Shown: positions 12,372-24,519, counted from the first letter of the stretch. The stretch is DNA of 64,000 bases from Paguma larvata (GCA_030068075.1 CM057835.1:43072215-43136214); one strand, 5' to 3'. Numbers and translations: made by a program. The notes: generated from the sequence alone by a model not told the origin.

Positions 12372-13020
12372 AATGGAAAAAGCACGGTGGGACAGTTTCA
12401 TACAAGGCTACTACAAAACGTAGAACAGAAAGATATGGCTACAGAACAATTGAAATCCCTAGCCTAATTTAAATACAATATAAAAGAAATTAAGAAAAAT
12501 GATAGAAATAGAAGTCTTAGAGAAACCAAATCAGCAGCAATTAGAAAAATGCAAAAATAAAATATTTGGGGAAAAAATTTTAAAAAGAGATTATCAAAGT
12601 ACAGGAAAGATTTGGAGATGAAAGGAAAAAAATCGCTTCAGATGTGAACATTAAACTATAAGGAACTCGAAAGAGGAAAAGCCCACAGATAATACTTTAA
12701 GACAAACAAATAATTGAAAGGATGAAACACTGAAAACTCACCAATGAAGAGAGATGCAAAGACTGCAAGAGAAAGTGAAAAATGCAGAATATGGGCAAGG
12801 ATGATCTCCTATGCACAAAATAGAAATGGCCAAAGGAAAAAAAAATCAAAGCAAAGGAACAGAACAAACACTAGAAATATAAAGCAAGAAATATTTCCTA
12901 GGATAAAAAAATTGAAAACCAAAATTTGAAAGGGGTTACTATATATCCAGGAAAATTAACCTAGAATGGTCAACATTGATACATATTTTAGTAAAACAAT
13001 TGGACTTTAAAGAAAAAAAA

Positions 13021-13052
13021 TACACACACACACACACACACATATATATATC
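13021..13052. repeat. (CA)n-(TA)n microsatellite
   Basis: About ten CA units are followed by TA units and then normal sequence, within the A-rich HAL1/L1-like region. Confidence 0.95.
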
Positions 13053-14030
13053 ACCTCTGAACATTTGGACATCCAGTCAAAAGGACCAAGTAACTTAGAA
13101 AGAATATCAGGCTTTTTGGCTTTTATGTCAGGATGCAAATGGGTAATGTATTTAAGATACTCAGGAAAAAAGATTTGACCCAAACTGATCTTTATGTTAT
13201 AAAATCTCAAACACAAGTCATTATGAGTTCGCAAAAATTCAGGAAATACTATTTCTATGTGCGTTCTCCAAAAACTCTATTAGAGAATACATTTCAAATA
13301 ACCAAAATTGTTGGGGTGACATCTGCATAGGGACTGGCATTACATATATATTTAACTGTTAAACTCAGACTAAATAACAGTTGTAAGGAAGACCACGTGG
13401 TATGTAACAGCTGTGTTCTTTGACAGTAAACAGAATATGGGGGAAGTTTGAAGAGAGTACACAGAAACATCGAATAGACTCATTAATAGTCTCATAGGTT
13501 TAAACAGAGAATAAAAGGATATTACTTCAAAATAGATGCTAAGGAGGAAAAGGGAGGAGGGGAAAAAAAAGAGTTGACGGCCTATTTTACTCTTGCTCAT
13601 AATGGAGAGCCAACAAAGAGAGCCCCTATGCCTCTGAAAGAGAAAAAACTCAGGCTAACATGAAGTACAGTGTTAATCTGTAGAACAAAAACACAAACCT
13701 TTTTAAATACCTAAAGATATACAATGCTACTTCCAAGCCTCCCTCCCAGTGACATGCTGCCGGTGTTGTAGACAAGATAGTATGCACACAAGCCCTTTGT
13801 TGTAGCACTATTGATAAAAGCAAAGACTGCAAACAACCTCAATTATCACCAACAGGGAACTAGTTGAACAACAGTGGTGCAGTCACACAATGAAATACTA
13901 AGCAACTGCAAAAGGGAATAGTTCATATATACTTCTACGGAATGATCAGGGGATATATTACAGAGTGAGTATAAATGTATATATTCGAATTTTAACATTT
14001 CTGAGAGTTCATATTGGCTTGGTTATAAAA

Positions 14031-14459
14031 TTAAATACCCAATATCGGGTTGGTACCGGTTCTCCCAGACAAGGCCCGAGCTTCTCTATAGTACGGTATG
14101 TAATAAAAATGCTTGATTCCCTTAATTCATTTGCAACTTAGATGCTTAGACGACAAAAATATCTAAACATTCCCAGACCATTAGGTCATCAGGCTAACTC
14201 TTGGGAAAAGAATTGATATAACTGTAAGCACATTTTGTCTCTGATACATCAGTTTACCCTTTCTTTGCACTACTTCTATCTTTCATATAATCTCGTTAGG
14301 TGGTGGATCACCCTAAGGTCTCCAGTTAGTACACTGACTCAGTGGCACTCATTGTACATTTATCAGTCCACTTGAACTTACTGAAGATCAGGTGTAGAAG
14401 AGGAAGTTAGATGTCTCCCCAAATCCATTCTTCACTTCCTACATAGTAATAGAATTACA
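14031..14459. other. Unique non-coding sequence
   Basis: No gene or repeat is recognised. The start (14030-14110) is relatively GC-rich for the area, with GGTTGGTACCGGTTC. Confidence 0.45.
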
Positions 14460-14890
14460 GCTAAAGACTACAACCCAGCTAAAGATTACATTTGTATCTT
14501 TCCTGGAAGCTAATTGTGGCTAAATGTGGTCGTGTGACTAAGTTCTTCCCATTGGGAAGTGAATGAACTTTCAGGTGTACTTCAAGGGAAGAAGCATGCC
14601 TAACCCCTCCAAGGACTCCCTTCCCATGGACCATAATGAGGATGATTGGCAAGACCTGGGACATCCATCTTGGACAGTGAAATTCAAGTTCCGTGTTGGG
14701 GGTGATTGCACCACAAGATGGAAGCAATGCGAGCTTCTGGTATTGTGATGTGCTCCCTATCAGCCCTGAATGACGAACCCGGACTCTTCGTGAAGACGAA
14801 GTGATTTCATTTTCTTTAAAGCACCATTATTTTGATCTCTGTCTTATAGTAATTAAACTTATACCCCCCTCCGCGACTAATGTGAATAGG
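14460..14890. repeat. Possible ancient interspersed repeat, family unknown
   Basis: The layout recalls a common mammalian repeat: a CCATTGGGAAGTGAATG-type stretch near 14550, CACAAGATGGAAGCAATG near 14711, and an end of the type CTTTAAAGCACCATTATTTTG. I cannot name the family with confidence. A 61-82 codon open frame on each strand across this region is probably incidental. Confidence 0.4.
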
Positions 14891-15644
14891 AACTAATAGG
14901 AAATGACTTGGATTCTTGGATAAAGTCAGTATTTTTGTCCCCAATTAGCATTCTTCACAATGCCTTAGATTTCCTGAAGAAAAGACTAAAAGTTTAAATA
15001 CGAAAAAAAGTTTAAAGACTAAAGTTAAATTATAGTTCAAAAATCTGTGCTGATAGAAAGTTCTTGGATCTACAATCCTAATATGTTTTGCCCCCATGCC
15101 CTTAATCTTTTATGGTTTGCTCTCAAAATTCTAAAGTGCTTGAAGGTCCAGCAAAGGGAACAATGTATCAAAAAGTATTGGTTGAAGCAATTTACTGACA
15201 CTATCAATTGTATGGTGATATTGCCAATTGGCAGAAAACTGAAATGAAATCCAATGTAAACCTTGCCCTAAAAATAATTGTCTAAAATCTTGATGTTCAA
15301 AGAATATATGAATAACCTGAGGTCTTAGCCATACTTGAAAATTGGAAATGGCAGTTATGATATGAGGGGGAAAAGAGTTTGTGTAATTTTCAGGCTATGA
15401 GAAAGTAATTATTTTCTTTGGTTAAGAAAATTACACTGATTAATTTTTCATTCCTGTTTTTTAAGCTTATATCTTCCAGGTTGTTTCCACAAACAACTTA
15501 CCTTTCAAGATAGCATGCATCAAAATATTTTAATATTTTAATACTTAGTAAACAGTCAAATGCTTGACAACTCTGGATCTCTGAGGAATGTTTTTTAAAG
15601 AATTGTAAGGACATGGAGATGTGAGGAACAATTCAACTGTGAAC
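14891..15644. other. Unique AT-rich non-coding sequence
   Basis: No gene, repeat family or RNA gene is recognised. Confidence 0.5.
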
Positions 15645-15775
15645 CAGCATTTCTCAAAACAAGTTTCAAGGATCACCAGAGTCAGACTCTCCAGGGGCAG
15701 GTCCTAAATGGTTAAATATTTGAGGAGCCTCAAGAGATTTGGTCACACACAGAAGCTGAAGACCACTGATTAGCT
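15645..15775 (+). mobile_element. MER5-like hAT remnant
   Basis: The stretch from CCAGCATTTCTCAAAACAAG to AGACCACTGATTAG follows the MER5 (hAT-Charlie) consensus. It has mirrored ends: CAG(T/C)...TTCTCAAA at the left and a GACCACTG end at the right. Internal sequence is much decayed. Confidence 0.55.
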
Positions 15776-15794
15776 GTGTGTACAAAAGCCAACG

Positions 15795-15985
15795 GTATGT
15801 CTACCATTATCATTCTAATAATAATGATACCAATAGTTACTGTTTATCAAATATCTGATATGTGTCAGCTTTGCTCATATTATTTCGGGTAACACACAAT
15901 ATCTTTAAAAGACAGGTGTTCACTATTTTGCAGATTCATAAATTGAGAGGCAGAGATCTTGGGTGAAATGGCAGACTCAAGCTTT
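15795..15985 (-). mobile_element. MIR, minus strand
   Basis: It reads as the reverse complement of MIR: TATGTGTCAGCTTTGCTCA, then TTGCAGATTCATAAATTGAG and a GCAGACTCAAGC region. It is an old and divergent copy. Confidence 0.6.
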
Positions 15986-16099
15986 GCGCCCATGTTGATT
16001 CTCATTATGAATATGGGCATTTAAAATTGCTTATGTTTAATGGTATTACAACTGGTATAGTAATCAGATATTTATAAAATCTACGTAATCACTGAGTGC

Positions 16100-16360
16100 T
16101 CAAGATCTCTTATTGCCTAGGCATGTACGTCCTCTCAAAGATAAAAAGAAGTAATACATGATGCCTTTCTTCAGTGAGTTTACACTTTAGATGGAGAATG
16201 AAAACATGTAGAGAACAAATGAAAAATAACAATATAGAACGGCCCATAAGAGGGACTATCCATGGTCTTGGACTTGAGAGGGTAGCCAGGATGTATCCAA
16301 TGTGAAGTTTAAGTGGGAGGACATTGCAGGTGGTTAATATTTAAGATAATCAGTTAAATT
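16100..16360 (-). mobile_element. L2 3'-region fragment, minus strand
   Basis: GCCTTTCTTCAGTGAGTTTA followed by CACTTTAGATGGAGAATG corresponds to the reverse complement of the L2 3' end. It is weakly preserved. Confidence 0.45.
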
Positions 16361-16519
16361 TTGCAATCCTTCTCTAAATCACTTATGTTTAAATTATGCA
16401 CTCGTTTTTCATCCTAGTCTATGAGGTCTCAAATTATAATTGTGATGTCATATACGATGGTGTATATAAATCTGTGCATGAGAAATTTACACAACCCTGT
16501 TTGCTGGACAGTTTGGCAG

Positions 16520-16690
16520 ATATTAAAGGTAAGTAAGAGATCGTCTACTCTGACACCATGTTTCACAGAGGAAGACACTGAGGTTTAAAACGTAAAGCGA
16601 TTGTCCAAGGTCGTTCGATTTGTCCATCATAGTGCAATGAAGCAAAGTTAATTATCAGCAGGGCTAGAATTGGTTTCCAAGTTCTGCTCA
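16520..16690 (-). mobile_element. MIR-like fragment
   Basis: It contains CACAGAGGAAGACACTGAGG and TTGTCCAAGGTCGTTCGATT, like the conserved core of MIR in reverse orientation, followed by GCAGGGCTAGAATTGG. The subfamily is unknown. Confidence 0.5.
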
Positions 16691-17180
16691 TTGCCCTTTA
16701 GCAAGAAAAGTCATAAGGGATAAATGTTTTAAAAGAAAACACATTCTTAAAGTCTTCTAGAAACAGTCACTGGGAATGTGTTATGTTTTTATCTCACTTC
16801 GGATTATCTATTGCTTTGCTGCTTCCAATTTGGAGTAGCATGGGGTTTACAGACATGACCAAGGAGACATGCTAACATCACTGCACACATATACAATTCT
16901 ATGGCATCTTTAGTCCAAAGATTCAATATGCTTTGGAAACATGTTTTAATTAAGCTTCACAGCAGGGAAGTCAAAGGTAGCAGAAAGCAAGAAGGATGTG
17001 ATGCTTGGAAAACTGAAATAGATGTGACAATGACCTTTTGATGATCACTGTCACTTTATTGATCTCAAAGGTGGGTTGGTCCCTTCGAGAAGCTGTACAT
17101 TGCATCAAAGAATGTGACTTTTTTTGCAATTGAACCATAATATTTCTAAGTCAAAGATATGTCCATCCTTGCCTTATTTA
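16691..17180. other. Unique non-coding sequence
   Basis: No gene or repeat is recognised. Interval 16840-17100 has a mixed composition without repeat hallmarks. Confidence 0.45.
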
Positions 17181-17710
17181 TTTTTTTCATTCCGTTAACT
17201 TGAAAAACATTTACTGACCGAGTGCATATAGAAGGTACTTTGTTTGGTACATACTGTGGATTAAATGACTAAATAATAAAGATAAGCAAGTCATAACCCC
17301 TAGTAACAAGAAGACTACAATTTAGTAGAAGAATTGAGAAAAATAGGAAAATCACTGTTGCTTGAAGTATAACATGATACCTGCAATGTTGACTCTATGA
17401 AAGAATGTTCAAAGATTTCTAACAGGTGGAATGATTTTACCCAAAGAGAGCTAATTTTTGGCCTATTAATTAAACTTACGAGGCTGAAATTTAGCGATCT
17501 GAATATTACCTTGTTTCACCTGCCATTTTTACAAACTGAGTCGGGTAAAGATTTAGATGACATGACAATCAGGATTCTGAATAGTAGGAGGCCAGGAGGG
17601 ATAGGAGAGGAGTCAGATGATAAAGTTGAGATCGAAGCCAATATTAACAGTGTGGAGAGATAGGCTGCATTTAATGATAAGACATTTAATGGAAATAAAT
17701 GTAAAATTCT
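17181..17710 (-). mobile_element. L2 3'-region, minus strand (tentative)
   Basis: AAACATTTACTGACCGAGTG followed by an AAGGTACTTTGTTTGGTAC-type stretch fits the reverse complement of the L2 3' end. Sequence to about 17700 (AGGAGTCAGATGATAAAG) is compatible but weak. The 88-codon frame at 17397-17663 lies inside this old repeat and is not supported as a gene. Confidence 0.4.
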
Positions 17711-17789
17711 GTATCTGACTGCAAAAAAAAAATCAATATTGTAAGTTCGTAAAGCTAGATTTATAAAGCTTACTTACCAAAAAAACCTT

Positions 17790-18010
17790 TAATAACAACT
17801 AGCACTTACTGAGTTTATTCTATGGGCCAGACACGCAGCTGCATGCTTTATATATTATTTTAACTAATCTTCACAATAATCCTATGCAGTGGGCATTGTT
17901 ATTATCCTCATTTTATAGGAGGGAAAACTAAGTGTTGGATAAGTTAAGTAACTTGCCCAAGGTCGACTTGAGTGCTGAGCCTAAATTTGAAGTATGGTAT
18001 GTAGGTTCTA
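17790..18010 (-). mobile_element. MIR, minus strand, well preserved
   Basis: Clear reverse-complement MIR: AGCACTTACTGAGTTTATTC, the TATTATCCTCATTTTATAGG core and AGTAACTTGCCCAAGGTCG are all present in order. Confidence 0.85.
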
Positions 18011-18622
18011 TAGCCCCTCCCTTAAAATCTCAGTTCTGATACGTAGGAGTATTCTCTGGGCACCCAATTACGACATAATAATAACAATAATCAAAGTGAA
18101 TTCTGAGCCCCTTTATCAGATCTTTTAGAGTAAAATGCTAATTAATCATATATGAGTAACTTTATGTGGTCTTTTTTCTAAGTGAAAAAGTTATGAAGAT
18201 TTTACTAAAATATCATTTATTTAGTGTGGTTCATGTGTTATATTTCCGAGATATATTTGACAAACAGAAAATTTCATATCATTAACACTTTTAATGAAAA
18301 AAAGACCCATGATAGAATATGTTACGATTTTGAGTAACCACTATTATTATCTCTGCTTAGTGACCTTGATGTTTCCATCAGCTTGGTTTGCATTTCTAGA
18401 GTCTTTGCCTGGCCATCCATTTGTTCTTCTCTCCGTGGGAAGATAAACATTTTCACTTGAGTCAACCGACATCAAAATATGTTTTTATCATTCCCACTAA
18501 CAAATGAGGTCTCTGCTTGGAGTTACAGTCATAGAACAAAATACATTTTATGGTAGCATTTAAAATCATCTTCCTGTGATAATGTAGTCTTATTCTTTAC
18601 CGTAGTAAGTACCAAACATTTT
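18011..18622. other. Unique AT-rich non-coding sequence
   Basis: No gene or repeat is recognised. Confidence 0.5.
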
Positions 18623-18638
18623 AAATGTTGAACCTGGA

Positions 18639-18855
18639 AGGTGCCTGGTTGGCTCAATCTGTTAAGTGTCTGACTCTTGGTTTTGGCTAGATCATGAACT
18701 CATGGTCCTGAGATAGATAGAGCCCCCCTCCCCCATCAGGCTCAGTGCTGGGTGTGGAGCCTGCTTAGGGTTCTCTCTCCCCCTCTCCCTCTCCCTCTCC
18801 CTCTGCTCCTCCACTGCTTGTGCTCTCTCTCTCTCTCTCTAATTAAAATAAAAAT
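18639..18855 (+). mobile_element. Carnivore SINE, cat type, older variant
   Basis: Plus-strand copy with the head GGTGCCTGGTTGGCTCAA and an expanded (CCCTCT)n tract at 18778-18805. The target-site duplication TAAATGTTGAAC is found before (about 18622-18633) and after (about 18856-18867) the element. Confidence 0.93.
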
Positions 18856-18869
18856 AAATGTTGAACGTG

Positions 18870-19585
18870 AGTTTCCTGTGGATATGTTTCTCCATTGTAA
18901 GTCTTGCATCGTGATCCCACTTTTGAGCGCATCTAAGTTTCATTTACATAATAAAATAATTGTTTAAATATGATCTTGAAAGACAAGTTCAAAAAAATTG
19001 GTATATTTTATGTGACAGCATGACATGGAGTTAAAAAATATTTGGTGTCATAAAACACAAACTACTAACTTTCAATGCCCAGCTGAAATAAAGTATAAAT
19101 ACTGGGTCTTATATAAAAGTGACACCAAATGTCCTGGTTATAAAGCCACAGAAAATGAAGTCAGTGTCAACAGGCCTGAGGCCGAGACCTTTAAATTTTG
19201 TTCTCAAAAGTCACCGATCCACAATAGCTCTCAAGCTTTCCACTCCTGACCCTCTCCAGAATATAGAGACATCTATAGGTGTTGGGATAAATTACTTCAG
19301 GGTGTTTGTATTTCATTTTCCCTTCCTTGTCCCAAGCAAAGAAGGTTTGGGCCAAGTTTGGAAGCTTTAGATATTTAAAAATAATCTGGCTTTTCTTCTC
19401 TAAAAGTATTCTGGCCGAAGTGGCAGAGAAGCCGAGGGTAAGAAGACAGGGTTCCCTGTACTCGATGGGGAATAGAGACCACTGGGCCCTTGGGTCATGA
19501 TGACCCATTTCATTCTACAGCGGTCCCTCGGAGATGGGGCAAGACTCAGAGATGCTGGAGGAAGGGTATGCCTGTGAGACAGAAC
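18870..19585. other. Unique non-coding sequence
   Basis: Open frames of 60-105 codons overlap on both strands between 19025 and 19594. Overlapping antisense frames of similar length point to chance. No domain is recognised. Confidence 0.5.
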
Positions 19586-20720
19586 TCCATCCATTCATTC
19601 TTTCACTCAACAGTATACTGAGAGTTTCTGTGTGCCAAGCACTGGTATAGACACTTGGGATACGACACTATACGAGTAAAAACTCACCGCCTTCAAGATA
19701 AGCTGTCCCAGCTGGAAAAGATAGATAATAAACAACAACCATCATAAATAAGTACATAGAATGTTCAAATACAATAAGCGAAAAAAATTTTCATTTTTCA
19801 AAGCAAGATCATATAGGGTGCCTGGGTGGCTCAGTGGGTTAAGCGGCTGGCTCTTAATTTGGGCTCAGGTCATGATCTCACAGTTAATGGGTTCTAGCCC
19901 CACATAAGGCTCCATGTTGTCAGCTTGGTATTCCTTCTCTCCCCCCTCTCTCTCTCTCTCCCCGCTTCTCCCCCCTCAAAATAAATAAATAGACATTAAA
20001 AAAAAGCACCAAGATCATAGAGATTAACAGAGACTACTGACCATTTTAAATAGAATCATCATGAAAAGCCTGAGTGCTAGTATCTTTGAAAAGGTGAAAT
20101 TTTAGTAAAAACTTGAAGGAGGCAAGGGCTTAGCTATGGAGATATCTGGAGAATGAGCAAACCAGGTAGAGGGAAGAGCTTGTTCAAAGACCCCAGGGCA
20201 GGAATATCCCTGATATTTTCGAGGAAGGGAGGGAGGCCTGTGTGGCAGAGGGGAGTGAATGCGTGTTTGCGAGAGACAGCCTAGAAATAGCGTCCACTAT
20301 TCGCCATTGTGAGGACTCTGACTTTTATTCTGAGTGAAAAGGAGAGTCGCTCAAGGTTTCTGAGCTGAACAGAGACACAACCTTTGTTTTCAAAGCATCG
20401 CACTACTTGGACACACACATGCAGGACTTGAGGGTAAAAGCCAATAAACTAGTTCAGAGCCTAAACCAGGGAAGATATGACGGCAGCTTGCCCTGTGTTT
20501 GTAACCATGAGGGCAGGAAATCATGGCTGGATTGTGGAACTGTGTGGAAGGTAGAGCCCACAGATTGCCTAATGGCTTGGATACGAGATGAGAGGGAAAG
20601 ACTACGATTGAGAATAAGGAAGTAAAGAGCTCAGTGACAAGGGTCTAAGTATCAGGTTTAAAAAAATCTTAAGTTTTATATGTAAATAGCAGTTCCTGAA
20701 AGAAACACATGGTTCAGAAA
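19586..20720 (-). mobile_element. L2 3' half, minus strand
   Basis: Good reverse-complement L2 match: it starts with CCATTCATTCTTTCACTCAA, then GTGTGCCAAGCACTGGTAT. After a SINE it continues with CTTGAAGGAGGCAAGGGCTT, AGCTTGTTCAAAGACCCCAG and GTGAGGACTCTGACTTTTAT. A SINE interrupts at 19815-20007. Confidence 0.85.
19815..20007 (+). mobile_element. Carnivore SINE inside L2
   Basis: Plus-strand SINE with the head GGGTGCCTGGGTGGCTCAG and an (AAATA)n/A tail. The duplication CAAGATCATA flanks it (left about 19804-19813, right about 20010-20019). Confidence 0.95.
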
Positions 20721-21130
20721 GTGAGGACATCACAATAAACCAAAGATGAAAAGTCTCTCCTAAACTCTCTGGCTACCACAGAAATGCCCAAGATTTATAC
20801 ATGAGACAGAGGAAGGGGGAATTCAAGAGTTTAAGCTGCATTTTCCTTTAATCTGTCTGATGTAAATTGTTCAAATAATACATATCATAATTAAGCGTGC
20901 AGCTCGGTGAGCCGTGGAGGCGTCCCTTGAACCCTTGATCCCGTCTTCCGGTTACCGGTCTGGTTGAAGATAACCCCCAACCTGACTTCTCAGAACACAG
21001 GTGGATTTTGTCTGTTTGTAGAGCAGGTACATCTGTGGGTAGAACTCCTTTCGCTCCATTATTGTGAATCCACTCACATTGTTGCTTGTAGCTACAGTTT
21101 GTTCATTCTCTTTGCTGTGTTTGAGGTCCA
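20721..21130. other. Unique non-coding sequence
   Basis: No gene or repeat is recognised. CpGs are slightly more frequent near 20895-20960 (GTGCAGCTCGGTGAGCCG). Confidence 0.45.
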
Positions 21131-21345
21131 CATATTTTTCTGTGAAAGACCAGACGGTAAACACTTTAGGCTCGGCAGGTCACATACAGCCTCCGTCCGG
21201 TACATATTCTTCATCGTCATCGTCGTCGTCGTTGTTGTTTGTTGTCATTGCTTTTACAACCCTTTTAAAAATATAAAATCCATTCTTAGCTCAAGAGCCA
21301 GGAATAACGCAGACACCGAGTTAGCTTTGCCAACCCCTGCTGTAG
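21131..21345. mobile_element. Probable hAT-type DNA transposon remnant
   Basis: CTGTGAAAGACCAGACGGTA to GCCAACCCCTGCTG follows the common mammalian repeat that begins TCTGTAAAGGGCCAGATAGT and ends GCCGACCCCTG, which I take to be hAT-Charlie related. Its middle carries a trinucleotide patch at 21211-21243 of TCA, TCG and TTG units. Confidence 0.55.
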
Positions 21346-21364
21346 ATTGCAGTGTATTGCAGTG

Positions 21365-21740
21365 TGGGTAGAGTATACCATATTTATCCATTTCGATAGT
21401 TCCCAGTTTGGGGATATCGGAACATTCTAGTGCAAGTCTTCTGGTACACATATGTACACGTTTTTATTGGGTCATGGGATGCATGTATACGTGTGTGCAT
21501 GTGTGTGTGTGTGTGTATGTGTGTGTTTAGTATAAGTCGGTGGTGCCAGTTTGTCAAAGAGGTTTACCAATTTACACTACCAATACTTGAAACTTTTCAA
21601 CATTTTAAATTTTCACCATTCTAGGAGATGTACAGTACAATGCCACTGTGTTTTAATCATTTTCTTGATGATTAATAAAGTTGAGCATCTTCTCAGTGTT
21701 ACCGGCCATTTTGATACATATAAATTGAGTGAAAGTCAAC
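21365..21740 (-). mobile_element. Old L1 3' end, minus strand
   Basis: It reads as the reverse complement of an old L1 3' region: CCATTTCGATAGTTCCCAGT, GCCAGTTTGTCAAAGAGG, TTTCACCATTCTAGGAGATG and TTGAGCATCTTCTCAGTG. A (GT)n run sits at about 21493-21530. Confidence 0.8.
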
Positions 21741-21789
21741 AAAAATATGACAATTATTAAACACAGGCTTGTGAAGTAAGATTATTTGA

Positions 21790-22265
21790 TCATATTATTC
21801 TGGTAGCTCTCGTTTCACGTAGAATAAAGTCCAAACACCTTGTCCTGAAGTGCAGAGCTTTACAGCATCTGGCCCTGCCTACCTTTCTGACCTAATTTCA
21901 TATGAGTCTCCTTCTTGACCACAGATCTTCAGCTATGGTTGCATTTTAAATTTTTCTTGAACATACCAGGCTTCTCCCTGCCCCGGGCCTTTGCACAAGC
22001 TGTGTCCTCTAGTTGGAATCATCTTACCCTGATCTTCCTACAACTGACTCTTTTCATTCAGGTGGCAAGTTAAATGTGATCTGCTGTGAGAATCCTTTTT
22101 GGTTCACCCTGTCTAACCAATCTGTCAGTCGCTCTTCTTCCCATTCCTCAATAGTCATATTCTCCATAGCATTTATTACTACTGGCAATTTCAGGGACTC
22201 CGTCTGTCATACTCATTTTTATATTTCCAGCCCCTAGAGCCATAACGACACATTGTATGTGCTCA
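21790..22265 (+). mobile_element. L2 3' end, plus strand
   Basis: It shows a run of L2 hallmarks in order: CAGCATCTGGCCCTGCCTAC, CGGGCCTTTGCACAAGCTGT, CTTTTCATTCAGGTGGCAAG, AGAATCCTTTTTGGTTCACC and the ATAGCATTTATTACT-type 3' end. Confidence 0.85.
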
Positions 22266-23019
22266 GCTATGAGGTCTGGCCCTCCCCACTATATATTAGG
22301 GAGATGTCTCGCTCGTGGCCCCAGCACAGAGCCACTTTGTTACAAAGCCGGATTGACTTGAAATGATGACTTCAGCAAATTATAGTTCCTCTAAAATCTG
22401 AGCCAGAAAACAAGAAAGCAATGCCAAAAAGCAAGGAAGGCTTCATCTCGAAAGATCTTAAAATAGGACTGTGGTTAGGGAGACTCTGATAGCATCCTAT
22501 GAGCTGAATTGACAGGATGGGGGCAGGAATGCAGGAAGCTAGAAGCCAGCAGAGGCGGGGAGCTGACAACAGAAAGCCCAGTACATCCCTGTTTGGAGTG
22601 TCTGGAAAGTAGCGACAGGTCACTGGAGAGAAGGTCTCTGAAAGTCTGGGAAGCTCTCCAGAACCATTTCAAATCTAGAGCGAGTCCTCAGCAGGCTGAG
22701 ATCCAGACTCTCTTGACCCCTGACCTCAAAGTTACATGAGATTCCACTTAGATTTAGAGCAAATCAACCTTTGTTGGCAGTATCCCTTATACGTAAATGT
22801 GACACGACTATAATACTATGCGGGCTTATGCCTGCATACTTAGCTGTCAGTGTATTTTGTTTATTTATATATTTATTAATCGAACCTGAAATCACTTCAC
22901 TAATAAGCTTTAATTGAACAATACCAGTTTCAAGCTAGGTATAGGAATTTTAAGACATAACTTTAAAGGCAAAATAACAGAGTACAGCTGTAATCTTTTT
23001 GTTTTCTGTTAGTCCTTCC
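22266..23019. other. Unique non-coding sequence
   Basis: No repeat is recognised. Overlapping open frames on both strands (22372-22739) lack any recognisable domain. Confidence 0.45.
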
Positions 23020-23460
23020 CCTCCTGGCAGTCAGTGGGCACCTTGCGTTTCGGTGAAAATCTACGGTCCCCTGCAGTGAACACAGCAGCCTACACCTAAT
23101 CAGGGGCAATCATAAGTAAGATTATTTTGCAGCATTTGGCTATAATTAGACCAGCTTTCTTTTTAGTGATTCATTAGCATGACACTTTGCTCTCAGCACC
23201 AACAAACTCCATCTACATTCCTCTATGAGTAGAGGCGGAGTTGCAAAGCAGAATGAGTACTGTTGGTAACAAGAACAAGGAAAGGGGAAACCGAGAAGAA
23301 TATTGCTTGGTTTCCCTTCATCCCCCAGTTGTAAATTGCAAAGCAGACAAAGGCAACAGCCTGTCTGCCTGCACTGTTGAACAATAACCTTCATATACTC
23401 GGCTCCCAGAGGAGAGCTGGCTGACAATTAGACTCTCGCCGCATGGCTAGACTTTCTCGT
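23020..23460. promoter_or_regulatory. Candidate conserved non-coding element (weak)
   Basis: This is a repeat-free stretch of balanced base composition with several homeodomain/GATA-like sites (CTATAATTAG near 23140, ATTCATTAGCATG near 23168, CTTATTTT-type sites). I suspect selective constraint only from its appearance; there is no alignment to confirm it. Confidence 0.2.
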
Positions 23461-23920
23461 GCAATTGTTCCCACCCCAGTCCTTCCTTTCTGTTTCAAGA
23501 AGAGATATATTGTATACACGAAATTCATATGTCCTACTGTTTTCATCTGGCCATTGTCTCCCATTGTCTTTAGTGTATGAGACGTAGAAATGTTTTAACT
23601 CTCAATGGTACCAACGGCTACACAGGCGGTATTTGCAGCCATTGTCATTCCAGAATGGGAAAAGCGGTTAGAGTGGTAGAAAAGGAATATCTCATTATTT
23701 ACTAATCAGATAAAGCAGATAAATACTAATACTAATAGTATTTAGTAAGCGTTGAATAAGCCCTCAAGAGAAGACCTATCGTAGGCACTGAAAGCCCTGT
23801 GGTAATTTCTACATGGACCCTGTGCTCGAGGGATTGCAGAAGCATAGAGGGACACACGATTGTCTGTGTTCGACTCCCCTGAAGTCAAGACACTTCTTCT
23901 CAGGCTGTAATATTAATACA
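23461..23920. other. Unique non-coding sequence
   Basis: No gene or repeat is recognised. A short ACTAATACTAATAGTATTTAG patch near 23724 is locally self-complementary. Confidence 0.45.
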
Positions 23921-24055
23921 AATAGCTTGAGCATCTTGTGACAATGCAGGTTCTGATTCTGTCGTTCTTGAGTGAGGCCCAAGGTTCTGCATTTCTCACC
24001 AGTCCCAGCGGGTGCAAGGCTGCCAGTCAGGGGTCGCATGGAACACAGGGTCTAG
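23921..24055 (-). mobile_element. MER5-like hAT remnant, minus strand
   Basis: GAGCATCTTGTGACAATGC, AGGTTCTGATTCTGTCG and AAGGTTCTGCATTTCTCACC match the reverse orientation of the MER5 family. Confidence 0.65.
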
Positions 24056-24058
24056 GGA

Positions 24059-24352
24059 AGTGCTGTCCAGTAACATCATATGAGCCACAACAGTAAGTTT
24101 CTAATACCCACGTAAAAAGGTAAGAAGAAACAAGCGAGACTAACTTTAATTACCTCGCATATTCAACATGTCAACAACACACAAAATGTTAACGTTAATG
24201 TGATAGTGCGTACAATTTAAAAAAAATTATGGCTTTGAAATCGGAGTGTATTTTATATTGCAGCTCATATTAAGTTGCACTAGCCATGTTTCAGAAGCTT
24301 AATAGCTACGTGGGCCTAGTGGCTACCATGCCGGACAATGCAAGCGTTTCCA
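24059..24352. mobile_element. Old DNA transposon with inverted ends
   Basis: The left end TGCTGTCCAGTAACATCATA and the right end GGCTACCATGCCGGACAATG are imperfect inverted repeats. The interior carries GCCACTAG-type motifs reversed on each side and TTAAGTTGCACTAGCCATG. This matches a common mammalian non-autonomous element that starts TGCTGTCCAATA; I believe it is hAT-like but cannot name it. Confidence 0.6.
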
Positions 24353-24519
24353 GGGACAAGCATAAACCTACGTAACAATGAAGTCAGTATCTACCTATCC
24401 CAATGAGCTCTCAAACTATCACAGTGTGCATTTGGCCAAAATACCTCCCCTACAGTTTTTCTATCTGCCTGATTATTCCTGGTGATATTACATTTATTAG
24501 ATGACAATAGAAGATTACA

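Larger units (their letters stand above)
11700..14030 (+). mobile_element. HAL1/L1-like element, plus strand
   Basis: The A-rich plus strand resembles HAL1/L1 5' and ORF1-type sequence. The part near 12930-12965 (ATATCCAGGAAAATTAACC, then CTAGAAT) recalls the ORF1 C-terminal region. At 13790-13990 it matches an old L1 3' region with GCAAAGACTGCAAACAACC and an ACAATGAAATACTAAGCAA-type stretch. A SINE interrupts at 12143-12371. It may be two adjacent fragments. The family assignment is tentative except for the 3' part. Confidence 0.55.

Noticed and set aside
17397..17663. Possible small gene, 88 codons
   Set aside because: It lies in sequence that resembles an old minus-strand L2 and has no recognisable domain.
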